Positions 1-6,058 of a DNA stretch of 6,197 nt are shown piece after piece. Location: contig JAISOR010000162.1 of the NCBI GenBank assembly GCA_031275535.1, positions 1 through 6,197 of the forward strand. The letters are read 5' to 3'. Numbering within the stretch: the first letter of the stretch is position 1; every line of letters begins with the position of its first letter. This DNA comes from Treponema sp. Lineage in GTDB: Bacteria > Spirochaetota > Spirochaetia > Treponematales > Breznakiellaceae. The notes beneath the pieces were generated by a model. That model was not told where the DNA came from and did not search any database. It saw only the letters and a list, made by a program, of their open reading frames with translations. The position numbers were made by a program, and so were the translations under genes.

Positions 1-321
1 GTCCCCCTATGGTTTACACGGACACCCCACCAGGGTTTTTCTCCACCGTACCGGTGCATTTTCTCCGGGGTATCCCGGATATACACAAAAATTTGCCCGG
101 GCGTTCCTTATGTGGGGGGAAGAGGGGGGGTTCCCCGCATAATTCGGGTAATTTTCCCGCACCCCCCCCTTCAATATGTCATGATCCCCGCAGTACCGCC
201 TCACGCTTCACTCTCAACTCCCCACACTTTTTTGAGTGTAGGCAAAAAGTAAATGCTGTTGCCCTGGGCAATCCCACATATGAACGAAAAAATGGCCCGG
301 GCAGAACATCTAAGCGGCTTT
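1..321. other. Gene-free intergenic stretch with G/C tracts and small inverted repeats
   Basis: I find no convincing gene here. Open frames on both strands cross it, but their translations are rich in Pro, Gly, Arg and Ser, show no domain pattern and have no good ribosome binding site. Visible structure: TATCC-C-GGATA at 71-81; a G7 tract (124-130) and a C8 tract (162-169) that could pair as an 8-bp stem (123-130 with 163-170) around smaller CCCG/CGGG pairings; a weak ACACT/AGTGT hairpin (224-228 with 235-239); and TTGCCC-T-GGGCAA at 259-271. The end nearest 322 lies downstream of the dehydrogenase stop, where a minus-strand T6 run (286-291) follows the self-complementary GCCCGGGC. That is a weak terminator at best, because the palindrome has no loop. 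The stretch may be an intergenic repeat or decayed sequence. Confidence 0.5.
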
Positions 322-1275
322 TCAGATGGGGTGGTTTACCGGGGTTTCGGGGGGCCGGCCTTCCAGAACATCCAGGGCGTTCCGGGCGGTCCGGGTCTTT
401 AGGATGGAGACCGCCTCCTGGCTATAATAGGCGCTGTGATCCGTAAGGATCACGTTGTCCAGGCCCAGGAGGGGATGCGATGCGGGCAGGGGTTCCCGCT
501 CAAACACATCGAGCCCCGCGGCGCCGATCTTGCCGCTTTTTAGGGCGTCGATAAGGGCGGCTTCGTCTATTACCGGTCCCCGGGAAATGTTGATGACTAT
601 GACCCCGTCTTTCATCCGGCCAATGGTTTCGGCGTTAATGCAATGCCGGGTCTGGTCATTCAGGGGGACATGGAGGGAGATAAAGTCCGAACCCCGGATA
701 AGTTCATCAAACGAGGCGGCCTGGCCGAACATGCCGGGGTGCAATTTTTCCCCAATGCGGGGGTCCGCTATAAGGATACGGCTAAAACCGAAGCCCTGGA
801 CCTTTTCCCAAAAGGCCTGGCCGGTGGCCCCGAAGCCCACGATGCCCAGGGTCCGGCCGGACATGCGCCGGATGGGCTGGTTCAGGTTCCAGCCGCCCTT
901 CCTGATGCCCCTGTCCTTAAAGGGGATGCGCCGGACCCCGCAGAGGAGCATCCCCAGGGCGTGTTCCGCCACTTCTTCGGTGCAGTAACCGGGCACATTG
1001 GTTACCCAGATGCCCCTTTTTTCAGCCGCCAGGATATCCACATTGTCGTAGCCAATACCGTAACGGGAAATAACCCGGCAGTTCCGGAGTTTTTCGATAA
1101 CCCTCGCCGTCATGGGCGCCTGGTTGAGCAGGATCCCGTCGGCATCGGCGCAGGCCCGGATTACATCATCCTCATTATGGCAATCGGCGGTAAGCAAATC
1201 CGCCTTTAATTTTGAAAAGACGGCCTTTTCTTCATCATTCCAGCCAAAACGATCATCACTTATTACGATTTTCAT
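322..1275 (-). CDS. D-2-hydroxyacid dehydrogenase, CtBP-like (NAD-dependent)
   Basis: A 317-residue member of the D-isomer-specific 2-hydroxyacid dehydrogenase family, which reversibly reduces 2-oxoacids to D-2-hydroxyacids with NAD(H) in the cytoplasm. Residues 1 to about 100 and the C-terminal tail form the substrate domain; about 100-285 form the Rossmann domain. The nucleotide-binding GFGATG is at 147-152. The Asp at 171 after the next strand favours NAD over NADP. The expected catalytic triad is present: Arg232 in NISRGPVID, Glu261 in DVFEREP and His280 in LTDHSAYYSQEA. The last motif resembles the C-terminal-binding-protein subgroup more than classical SerA, and there is no ACT domain, so a role in serine synthesis is not supported. 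Substrate unknown. The ATG at 1275 is the only reasonable start; it has no Shine-Dalgarno, and a TATAAT lies just upstream, so the transcript may be leaderless. It is divergent from the PTS gene. Confidence 0.93.
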   Translation of the reverse strand: MKIVISDDRFGWNDEEKAVFSKLKADLLTADCHNEDDVIRACADADGILLNQAPMTARVIEKLRNCRVISRYGIGYDNVDILAAEKRGIWVTNVPGYCTEEVAEHALGMLLCGVRRIPFKDRGIRKGGWNLNQPIRRMSGRTLGIVGFGATGQAFWEKVQGFGFSRILIADPRIGEKLHPGMFGQAASFDELIRGSDFISLHVPLNDQTRHCINAETIGRMKDGVIVINISRGPVIDEAALIDALKSGKIGAAGLDVFEREPLPASHPLLGLDNVILTDHSAYYSQEAVSILKTRTARNALDVLEGRPPETPVNHPI

Positions 1276-1283
1276 TGTAATTT

Positions 1284-1289
1284 ATTATA
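1284..1289 (-). promoter_or_regulatory. Candidate -10 box of the dehydrogenase gene
   Basis: A perfect TATAAT on the minus strand ends 8 bases before the ATG at 1275, which would put the transcription start within a few bases of the start codon. I see no good -35 at 16-18 bases and no exact extended -10 (the upstream dinucleotide is GG, not TG). The region is AT-rich, so chance occurrence is possible. Confidence 0.4.
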
Positions 1290-1334
1290 ACCATTAATTC
1301 GTGGAATTTCTTGTTTATTAATCGATTTTGTTCC

Positions 1335-1363
1335 TTGACTTTTCCCCTGTTGAGTTCTAAACT
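1335..1363 (+). promoter_or_regulatory. Candidate promoter of the PTS IIA gene
   Basis: TTGACT at 1335-1340 (5 of 6 matches to the sigma-70 -35 consensus) is followed after 17 bases by TAAACT at 1358-1363 (4 of 6 to the -10 consensus). Transcription would begin around 1369-1371, almost on the second candidate start codon. The -10 half lies inside the palindrome at 1351-1365. Confidence 0.35.
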
Positions 1364-1365
1364 CA
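1351..1365. promoter_or_regulatory. Perfect 15-base palindrome at the PTS IIA start, possible operator
   Basis: TGAGTT-CTA-AACTCA is a perfect inverted repeat with 6-base arms and a 3-base centre. It ends on the first base of the ATG at 1365 and covers the candidate -10 of the PTS gene. Its position suits binding by a dimeric repressor. It could instead form a small mRNA hairpin at the start codon if transcription begins further upstream. No regulator is identified in the window. Confidence 0.35.
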
Positions 1366-1817
1366 TGGATATGAACCTCAAGACAGTACTTACAAAGGAT
1401 ACGATTACCTTGCATCTAAAGGGATCCACCAAAACGGAGGTAATCAACGAATTGCTTGATATCCTCGTGGCGGCTAATAAAGTACAGGATCGGGCTGCGG
1501 CCTATGCGGCTATTATGGACCGGGAACAAAAGATGTCTACCGGGATGAAGCACGGAATAGCGATTCCCCATGGGAAAAGCGCTACCATAAAGGATCTGGT
1601 AGCGTGCATCGGCATTTCCGACACACCCGTCGATTTTGATTCCCTGGATCATGAACCCTGCCGGATTTTCATCATGACCCTTTCGCCGCTCGAAAAAACC
1701 GGTCCCCATCTTCAGTTTTTGGCGGAAATAAGCCTGCTCTTTAAGAGCGCGGAGAAACGGGGGGAGATACTTAAAGCAAGCTCCCCGGAAGCGATCCTGC
1801 ACATCCTCGCGGAATAA
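1365..1817 (+). CDS. PTS EIIA domain protein, fructose/PtsN type
   Basis: A 150-residue single-domain PTS enzyme IIA of the fructose/mannitol/nitrogen class, which accepts phosphate from HPr on a histidine. The active-site His is residue 69 in GIAIPHGK, preceded by the typical STGMKH stretch. The second conserved His of the fold is 115 in GPHLQFLAEIS. The length equals one complete EIIA-2 domain, with no EIIB or EIIC attached and none nearby. A regulatory, PtsN-like role is therefore more likely than sugar transport; treponemes with incomplete PTS systems are known to keep such stand-alone IIA proteins. The start is uncertain. ATG 1365 (MDMNLKTVL) is chosen, ATG 1371 is equally compatible with the fold, and TTG 1311 would add 18 residues lying across the candidate promoter. 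Neither ATG has a strong Shine-Dalgarno. A strong terminator follows the stop. Confidence 0.93.
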   Translation: MDMNLKTVLTKDTITLHLKGSTKTEVINELLDILVAANKVQDRAAAYAAIMDREQKMSTGMKHGIAIPHGKSATIKDLVACIGISDTPVDFDSLDHEPCRIFIMTLSPLEKTGPHLQFLAEISLLFKSAEKRGEILKASSPEAILHILAE

Positions 1818-1871
1818 GCCTAAGCCCTTTCCCGGGGGATTTCCTCTGCCCCATCATAGCATAGGTTTCTT

Positions 1872-1914
1872 AAAAACAGAGGACGGCCGCCCTTACGACA
1901 GCCGTCCCGTTTTT
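1872..1914. terminator. Bidirectional rho-independent terminator between converging genes
   Basis: GGACGGC (1881-1887) pairs perfectly with GCCGTCC (1901-1907) around a 13-base loop. On the plus strand a T5 run (1910-1914) follows two bases after the stem, then more T-rich sequence, ending the PTS IIA transcript. On the minus strand the complement of A5 at 1872-1876 gives a T5 run shortly after the stem, so the same hairpin can terminate the lipoprotein-HEAT operon, whose last stop is at 1928-1930. Confidence 0.85.
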
Positions 1915-1927
1915 CCTGTTTTTGCCT

Positions 1928-3100
1928 TTATTGAATATTTCTCAAGGCCTCGGTGGCAAGGTTTTTAACCGCATTGGTCCAATCCAGGGCCTGAACCGAC
2001 CGCAGGGCCGGTCTGGCTACGGCCTGGCCTGTGGCGCCCAGGGCGGGAATTATCGCCCGGACCATTTGCTCATCCACCTGGGTCAGGGTGCCGCTCTGGA
2101 GCTTCCCATTGATTATCATTAAGAAGGACGAAAGCAGCCGCGCCGCATCCTCGGTTCCCAGGGAGGACAGGGTGGCCACCGCGTTGAGCCGTTCTTCCGC
2201 ATCGACCCCCTCCTTATAGGAACGTTCAAGCAGGGGATATACGGCGGCATCGCCGGTACCGTACCGGCGGATCATGTTAATGGCCTGTTTCCTCATGCTG
2301 GCCAGGTTCATTTGCAGCCTGACATCGTTAGTCGAAGCCCTCCAGCCTTCGGTAAGGGCGGTTACGGCGATGGCGGCCTTGGAGTCGTTAGAGACATTGG
2401 AGGCCTCTATGGTCTGGAGGGCCAGGAGTTTTGTCGCATAGGGATATCCGCTGCCCCGTATAACCGAGCTTAGGGGCTCCGAAGGATCGGCCAAAATTAC
2501 CGGGAGTGAAGCGCCCGCCTGCTGCTTTATACGCTCCGAATACCATCCCGTGGAGGCAAAAAACACCGGCAGATACCCCGAAACATCCTGATATTTCTCC
2601 AGGGCGATGATAGCGCCAAAGGCTATCCGTTCCCCCGCCAACCGGTCCGCCGCGGGCCGGGTATTCAGATCCGAAAGGGTCTGGATAACCTGGGGAAGAA
2701 ACGCCGTGGCCCGCATTTTGCCCAGGGCCATAAGGGCCTCGGCTTTTACCAGGGGATTGGAGAAGGCTCCCACGGCCCTCCATAAATCCCCGGCCGCGGC
2801 GGTATACTTTTCTTCCCCCAGACGCTGGGCCAGCAGGATAAGCGCATTATCGGCGGATTCTTTTTCTATAGAGTCCCGGATATTAGGATATTCCCTCGTA
2901 AGCCGGGTAAGCGCCTTGCTATAAAAATCACCCGCCCCGGAAATGCCCAATTCTGCGACGCTCTGTAATATACCAAGCTGATCGGTAACTGTACCAGCCC
3001 CATCATACAAATAGGTATATATATCCAACTCCTCGGAATCGGAAAAGCCTGCCATGGCAACCGCCAGTAATAAAATACTTATAATAATATAACGTTTCAT
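1928..3100 (-). CDS. Secreted HEAT-repeat protein
   Basis: A 390-residue protein with a clear Sec signal peptide: MKR, then a hydrophobic core (residues 4-17) and a likely signal peptidase I site after AMA (15-17). The mature part is almost wholly alpha-helical, made of degenerate paired helices typical of HEAT/armadillo-like repeats. The clearest units are about 101-145, 152-200, 220-250, 262-295, 300-330 and 345-390, with Ala/Leu spacing such as KAEALMALGKM and RLNAVATLSSLG. Such solenoids are protein-binding scaffolds, and no catalytic motif is seen. It is probably periplasmic; partner unknown. The ATG at 3100 has a good Shine-Dalgarno (GAGGGG, minus strand, 3110-3115) and starts 19 bases after the upstream lipoprotein stop, so the two genes are probably one operon ending at the 1872-1914 terminator. 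Confidence 0.88.
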   Translation of the reverse strand: MKRYIIISILLLAVAMAGFSDSEELDIYTYLYDGAGTVTDQLGILQSVAELGISGAGDFYSKALTRLTREYPNIRDSIEKESADNALILLAQRLGEEKYTAAAGDLWRAVGAFSNPLVKAEALMALGKMRATAFLPQVIQTLSDLNTRPAADRLAGERIAFGAIIALEKYQDVSGYLPVFFASTGWYSERIKQQAGASLPVILADPSEPLSSVIRGSGYPYATKLLALQTIEASNVSNDSKAAIAVTALTEGWRASTNDVRLQMNLASMRKQAINMIRRYGTGDAAVYPLLERSYKEGVDAEERLNAVATLSSLGTEDAARLLSSFLMIINGKLQSGTLTQVDEQMVRAIIPALGATGQAVARPALRSVQALDWTNAVKNLATEALRNIQ

Positions 3101-3106
3101 TTTCTA

Positions 3107-3115
3107 CTTCCCCTC
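3107..3115 (-). promoter_or_regulatory. Ribosome binding site of the HEAT-repeat gene
   Basis: GAGGGGAAG on the minus strand ends 6 bases before the ATG at 3100 and lies in the 19-base gap after the lipoprotein stop. It supports both the chosen start and separate translation initiation within a shared transcript. Confidence 0.6.
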
Positions 3116-3119
3116 ATTC

Positions 3120-3983
3120 CTAAGTACGTTGTCCCTGGCGGAAGGTATATTCATATTCCAGGATCTGAGTAGACTGGCCTTGAATATTTTCAATAGTCTG
3201 ACGAAGTAGTTCCCCCGCAGCGCCGTATTCATTACTTACCCGCAGTTGGACCTCCCCATCCGGGGTGGTTTGTTCGTTTTTAAGCTCTAAACCCTCTTCC
3301 CACACGGCGCTAACCAGCCGGGTAACTGTCCCATTGGCGTTGTATACTTTCTGACTAACCAGGTTTCCCTCTGAATCGTATTGATTTTCCGCGGAACTGA
3401 CCTTTCTCCCCGCACCGTCCTTGGTTTCCGAGGCTACCACTAAGCCGTCCTTGTAGGTATATACCGTCTCCGCCAGCTTGACTCCGGCGCCATTGTTGAT
3501 AATCCGGGACAAACGATTCCCGTTATTATCATAGGTATATTCAAATGAAGACACCGCTTTGCCCGCTCTGTTGACAAAGGTTTCTTTAATAAGATAATTC
3601 CGGTCATTATACTGATAGACGACCCGGGATTTGAGCTTATTTTCATCGTCCTTAATCAACTTGGTGGTTACGGCCCCCGTATCTTCCTGATAGGTGTACT
3701 CTGTCTGCTCCAGTAAGGCTCCGGAAGCGGAATAACGGTTTTGTGTCAGCAATAGCACATTGGCGGAATCATATTCAGAAACCGTATACTCATCCAGGGC
3801 TCCATCGGCAAATTTAACCAGGACCCGTTTTTCTACCGGTATTTGCCCGGCTGCTTCCCTGGTTCTTCGCGATGGTACCGCATTAGCCTGTACATCGGTT
3901 TCTCCGGCTGCGTCCCCCTGTCCGGTACTGGTACAGGAGGCGAAGATTATAGCAAACGCTACTATAAAAACAAATGATCTCAC
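3120..3983 (-). CDS. Lipoprotein with YD-like (RHS-type) repeats
   Basis: A 287-residue putative lipoprotein. After MRS comes a hydrophobic segment (about 4-16) leading to FASC with Cys17, a lipobox relaxed at -3 as is common in spirochetes. Residues 18-50 are a low-complexity linker rich in Gly, Ala, Thr and Asp. From about 65 to the end there are tandem beta-type repeats of roughly 25 residues containing Y-x-Y-D or Y-D-x-x-G-N, for example YTYDNNGNRLSR (149-160), QYDSEGNLVSQ (201-211) and NEYGAAGELLRQ (251-262). This resembles the YD repeats of RHS/wall-associated proteins but is far too short to be a toxin-delivery RHS, and no C-terminal effector domain is present. Function unknown; probably membrane-anchored at the envelope. 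The start is GTG at 3983, supported by AAGGGGAG seven bases upstream. It is first in an operon with the HEAT-repeat gene. Its codons look less G/C-rich than those of the neighbouring hydrolase. Confidence 0.88.
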   Translation of the reverse strand: MRSFVFIVAFAIIFASCTSTGQGDAAGETDVQANAVPSRRTREAAGQIPVEKRVLVKFADGALDEYTVSEYDSANVLLLTQNRYSASGALLEQTEYTYQEDTGAVTTKLIKDDENKLKSRVVYQYNDRNYLIKETFVNRAGKAVSSFEYTYDNNGNRLSRIINNGAGVKLAETVYTYKDGLVVASETKDGAGRKVSSAENQYDSEGNLVSQKVYNANGTVTRLVSAVWEEGLELKNEQTTPDGEVQLRVSNEYGAAGELLRQTIENIQGQSTQILEYEYTFRQGQRT

Positions 3984-3990
3984 GGCAGTA

Positions 3991-3998
3991 CTCCCCTT
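3991..3998 (-). promoter_or_regulatory. Ribosome binding site deciding the lipoprotein GTG start
   Basis: AAGGGGAG on the minus strand ends 7 bases before GTG at 3983. It justifies a GTG start exactly at the beginning of the signal peptide. Confidence 0.65.
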
Positions 3999-4003
3999 GC
4001 CTT

Positions 4004-4033
4004 ATAATATGATATAGTAAACAGTCTATTCAA
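4004..4033 (-). promoter_or_regulatory. Candidate promoter of the lipoprotein-HEAT operon
   Basis: On the minus strand, TTGAAT (4028-4033) is followed after 18 bases by TATTAT (4004-4009), an acceptable sigma-70 pair 20 bases ahead of the GTG start. The gap to the divergent hydrolase is only 76 bases. On the plus strand it contains TATAAT (4003-4008) and TATAGT (4013-4018) but no clear -35 for the hydrolase. Confidence 0.4.
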
Positions 4034-4046
4034 TCAGCTTTTTACC

Positions 4047-4052
4047 TAAGGA
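4047..4052 (+). promoter_or_regulatory. Ribosome binding site of the glycoside hydrolase gene
   Basis: TAAGGA lies 7 bases before the ATG at 4060 and fixes that start. Confidence 0.7.
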
Positions 4053-4059
4053 ATCTAAT

Positions 4060-5958
4060 ATGTTTATTATAGATCATAATTTTGTCGATGACCAGGGCCG
4101 AATTCTCATATTGCGGGGCTGTAACCTGGGGGGCAGCTCCAAATACCCGGTCCGGCCGGAGGGGGCAACCTGGTATCCCGGCTCCCTTGAAAACTCCGGG
4201 GAAGTTTCCTTTGTAGGCCGCCCCTTTCCCCCGGAGGAAACGGAGGCCCATTTTGACCGGCTGCGCAGTTGGGGGTTTACCCTTATCCGTTTAGTCATCA
4301 CCTGGGAAGCCCTGGAACACGCCGGTCCGGGCATGTACGACGAGGCCTACCTGGCCTATCTTCGAAAAATCTGCCTTGCCGCCGAAGAAAGGGGCATATC
4401 CCTGTTTATCGATCCCCACCAGGATGTCTGGAGCCGTTGGACCGGCGGGGACGGGGCCCCCCGCTGGACCCTGGAAAAGCTCGGTATGGACCCGGACCGG
4501 CTGGACGCGGTTGGGGCGGCGGTGACCCAGCAGCGCTACGGGGACTCCTACCACGGCCCCCTGCCCCGGATGATATGGCCCACCAATTACAATCGCTATG
4601 GGGCGGCGACCCTGTTTACCCTGTTCTTTGGGGGCAATACCTATGCCCCGGAAACCACTATCGACGGGGAGCCCGCCCAGGACTGGCTCCAGGAGCGGTA
4701 CCTGGCCTGTATGCGCCACTGTTTTAGGCGGCTCAAGAACTGTAAGGCCCTTATAGGCTGGGGAACCATGAACGAACCCCATCCGGGCTTTATCGGATAC
4801 CGGGACCTTAGGGGGCTGGAGAACTATGCCCTGGCGGTGGGCCCCATGCCCAATCCCCTGGAAGCCATGGCCGCCGCCTCGGGACACCGGGTTTCGGCGC
4901 CGGTTTATACCACCGGTATAGGCGGCAAGCGGGTAATCGGCCGCCGGATCATCAATGCCGGGGGGCTGTCCCTGTTTAAAGAAGGCTTCACCTGCCCCTG
5001 GAAACGGGCGGGCGTGTGGACCGACGAGGGGGGGCAGCCCCGGCTCCTCCGGGGGGATCATTTTACCCGGTTCCAAGGCCGGCCGGTCCGGTTTGTGGAT
5101 GATTTTCTTAAGCCCTTTATGCTCCGTTTTATCGAAAGGATGCGGGAGGTGAACGAAAAAACCTTTATATTTATAGAGGGCATTCCCCATGGGGATCATC
5201 CCCACTGGACCGCGGAGGATCCCTCCGGGGTGGTAAACGCCTTCCATAATTATGATGGGCCCACCTTGTATACCAAGGTCTTCCGTCCCTGGCTCTCCTT
5301 TCGTACCGATACGGGGAAGCTGGTCCTGGGCCGGAAAAAGGTGGCCGCCCTTTTTAGGGAGCAGCTTGCCCGGGGAAAAGCCTGGGCCCGGGAACAGATG
5401 GGAAACATGCCCTGCCTGCTGGGAGAATTCGGCCTTCCCTTTGATATGAACGGAAAAAAGGCCTTTAAAACCGGAGATTACCGGCCTCACGAGGAGGCCC
5501 TTTCCCTCTATTATGACGCCATCGACGCCAACCTGCTCCACGAAACTATCTGGAACTATACGGCGGATAATACCCGCCAACGGGGAGACGGCTGGAATGA
5601 CGAGGATCTGTCTATCTTTAGCGAGGGCCAGGGCCGGGCGATGGGGGGCTGGCTCCGGCCCTATCCCATGGCAACCGCGGGGACGCCCCTGTCCATAGGC
5701 TGGGACCGGAAGAAGGGCTGTTTCCGGTACCGCTTCCGGGCCGACAGCGGGATTAAGGCCCCCACCGAGGTGTTTGTTCCCCCGGATTTCCGGGCGGCGG
5801 CCACCCGGGTCCGGACCGAGACGCCGGACGGGGCCGTCCTTATACAGGCCAATTACGAGCCCGAAGCGGGCAGGGTCTTTGTTTTGAACAAAGGATACAC
5901 CGGAGAGGTGGAGCTTGTCGTTGACCTTGAGCGGCGGCAGGGGGAAGCGCGGGACTAG
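4060..5958 (+). CDS. Glycoside hydrolase family 5, subfamily 12-like (glucocerebrosidase/steryl-glucosidase-related)
   Basis: A 632-residue (beta/alpha)8 retaining beta-glycosidase. In order: conserved Arg77 in LIRLVITWEAL; DPHQDVWSRWTGGDGAP at 118-134, a signature I associate with the EGCrP2/Egh1 (YIR007W) branch of GH5 rather than with cellulases; acid/base Glu239 in GWGTMNEPHPG; His396 in FHNYDGP; nucleophile Glu456 in LLGEFGLPFD; and Trp498 in ETIWNYTADN, typical of the active-site floor. Residues from about 535 to 625 look like the C-terminal beta-sandwich of endoglycoceramidase-related enzymes. Characterised relatives cleave glucosylceramide, steryl beta-glucosides or flavonoid glucosides, so a glucoside with a hydrophobic aglycone is the likely substrate; that is inference. 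The stretch between the two catalytic Glu residues is about 217 residues, long for GH5. No signal peptide is present, so it is probably cytoplasmic. Strong Shine-Dalgarno. Codons are very G/C-rich at third positions. Transcribed alone. Confidence 0.93.
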   Translation: MFIIDHNFVDDQGRILILRGCNLGGSSKYPVRPEGATWYPGSLENSGEVSFVGRPFPPEETEAHFDRLRSWGFTLIRLVITWEALEHAGPGMYDEAYLAYLRKICLAAEERGISLFIDPHQDVWSRWTGGDGAPRWTLEKLGMDPDRLDAVGAAVTQQRYGDSYHGPLPRMIWPTNYNRYGAATLFTLFFGGNTYAPETTIDGEPAQDWLQERYLACMRHCFRRLKNCKALIGWGTMNEPHPGFIGYRDLRGLENYALAVGPMPNPLEAMAAASGHRVSAPVYTTGIGGKRVIGRRIINAGGLSLFKEGFTCPWKRAGVWTDEGGQPRLLRGDHFTRFQGRPVRFVDDFLKPFMLRFIERMREVNEKTFIFIEGIPHGDHPHWTAEDPSGVVNAFHNYDGPTLYTKVFRPWLSFRTDTGKLVLGRKKVAALFREQLARGKAWAREQMGNMPCLLGEFGLPFDMNGKKAFKTGDYRPHEEALSLYYDAIDANLLHETIWNYTADNTRQRGDGWNDEDLSIFSEGQGRAMGGWLRPYPMATAGTPLSIGWDRKKGCFRYRFRADSGIKAPTEVFVPPDFRAAATRVRTETPDGAVLIQANYEPEAGRVFVLNKGYTGEVELVVDLERRQGEARD

Positions 5959-6034
5959 CGGGCTGATCGGACCAAAAGCATGGTTAAGAAGGACCACCCG
6001 AACAGCACGAACTTTTACTTTGCGAACGACGATA

Positions 6035-6054
6035 CCCCGCCCTTCAGGGCGGGG
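6035..6054. repeat. Perfect G+C-rich hairpin, possible IS200/IS605-type end or dispersed repeat
   Basis: CCCCGCCC (6035-6042) and GGGCGGGG (6047-6054) form a perfect 8-bp stem with a TTCA loop. It sits between the converging hydrolase and membrane-protein genes, 4 bases past the latter's stop. It is not a standard terminator: on the minus strand no T-run follows, and on the plus strand the T5 run (6066-6070) is 11 bases away. Stems of this composition followed by GGGGAG and GTCA are common just after tnpB in IS200/IS605-family elements, so this may be an end remnant, or a repeat derived from one. No transposase sequence is visible. Confidence 0.5.
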
Positions 6055-6058
6055 AGAG

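Noticed and set aside
7..204. A 65-codon minus-strand open frame at the left end (and a longer plus-strand frame over 9-446).
   Set aside because: No ribosome binding site or recognisable domain and non-protein-like composition; the plus-strand frame runs into the dehydrogenase on the other strand. A decayed or repeated intergenic sequence is a better explanation.
71..271. Small palindromes as part of a CRISPR-like or regularly spaced array.
   Set aside because: They differ in sequence and spacing, with no repeated unit.
455..1209. Two plus-strand open frames (455-988 and 643-1209) inside the dehydrogenase.
   Set aside because: Both are shadows of the minus-strand gene, which carries the full GxGxxG and catalytic motifs.
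3120..3983. The YD-like repeats as an RHS/polymorphic toxin.
   Set aside because: Only a few short repeats, a lipoprotein signal, and no RHS core or variable C-terminal toxin domain or immunity gene.
4291..5997. A 568-codon open frame antisense to the glycoside hydrolase.
   Set aside because: Its translation is dominated by Gly, Pro and Arg with no domain pattern. It arises because the G/C-rich third positions of the sense gene avoid stop codons in the opposite frame. The sense strand has the complete GH5 motif set and a good ribosome binding site.
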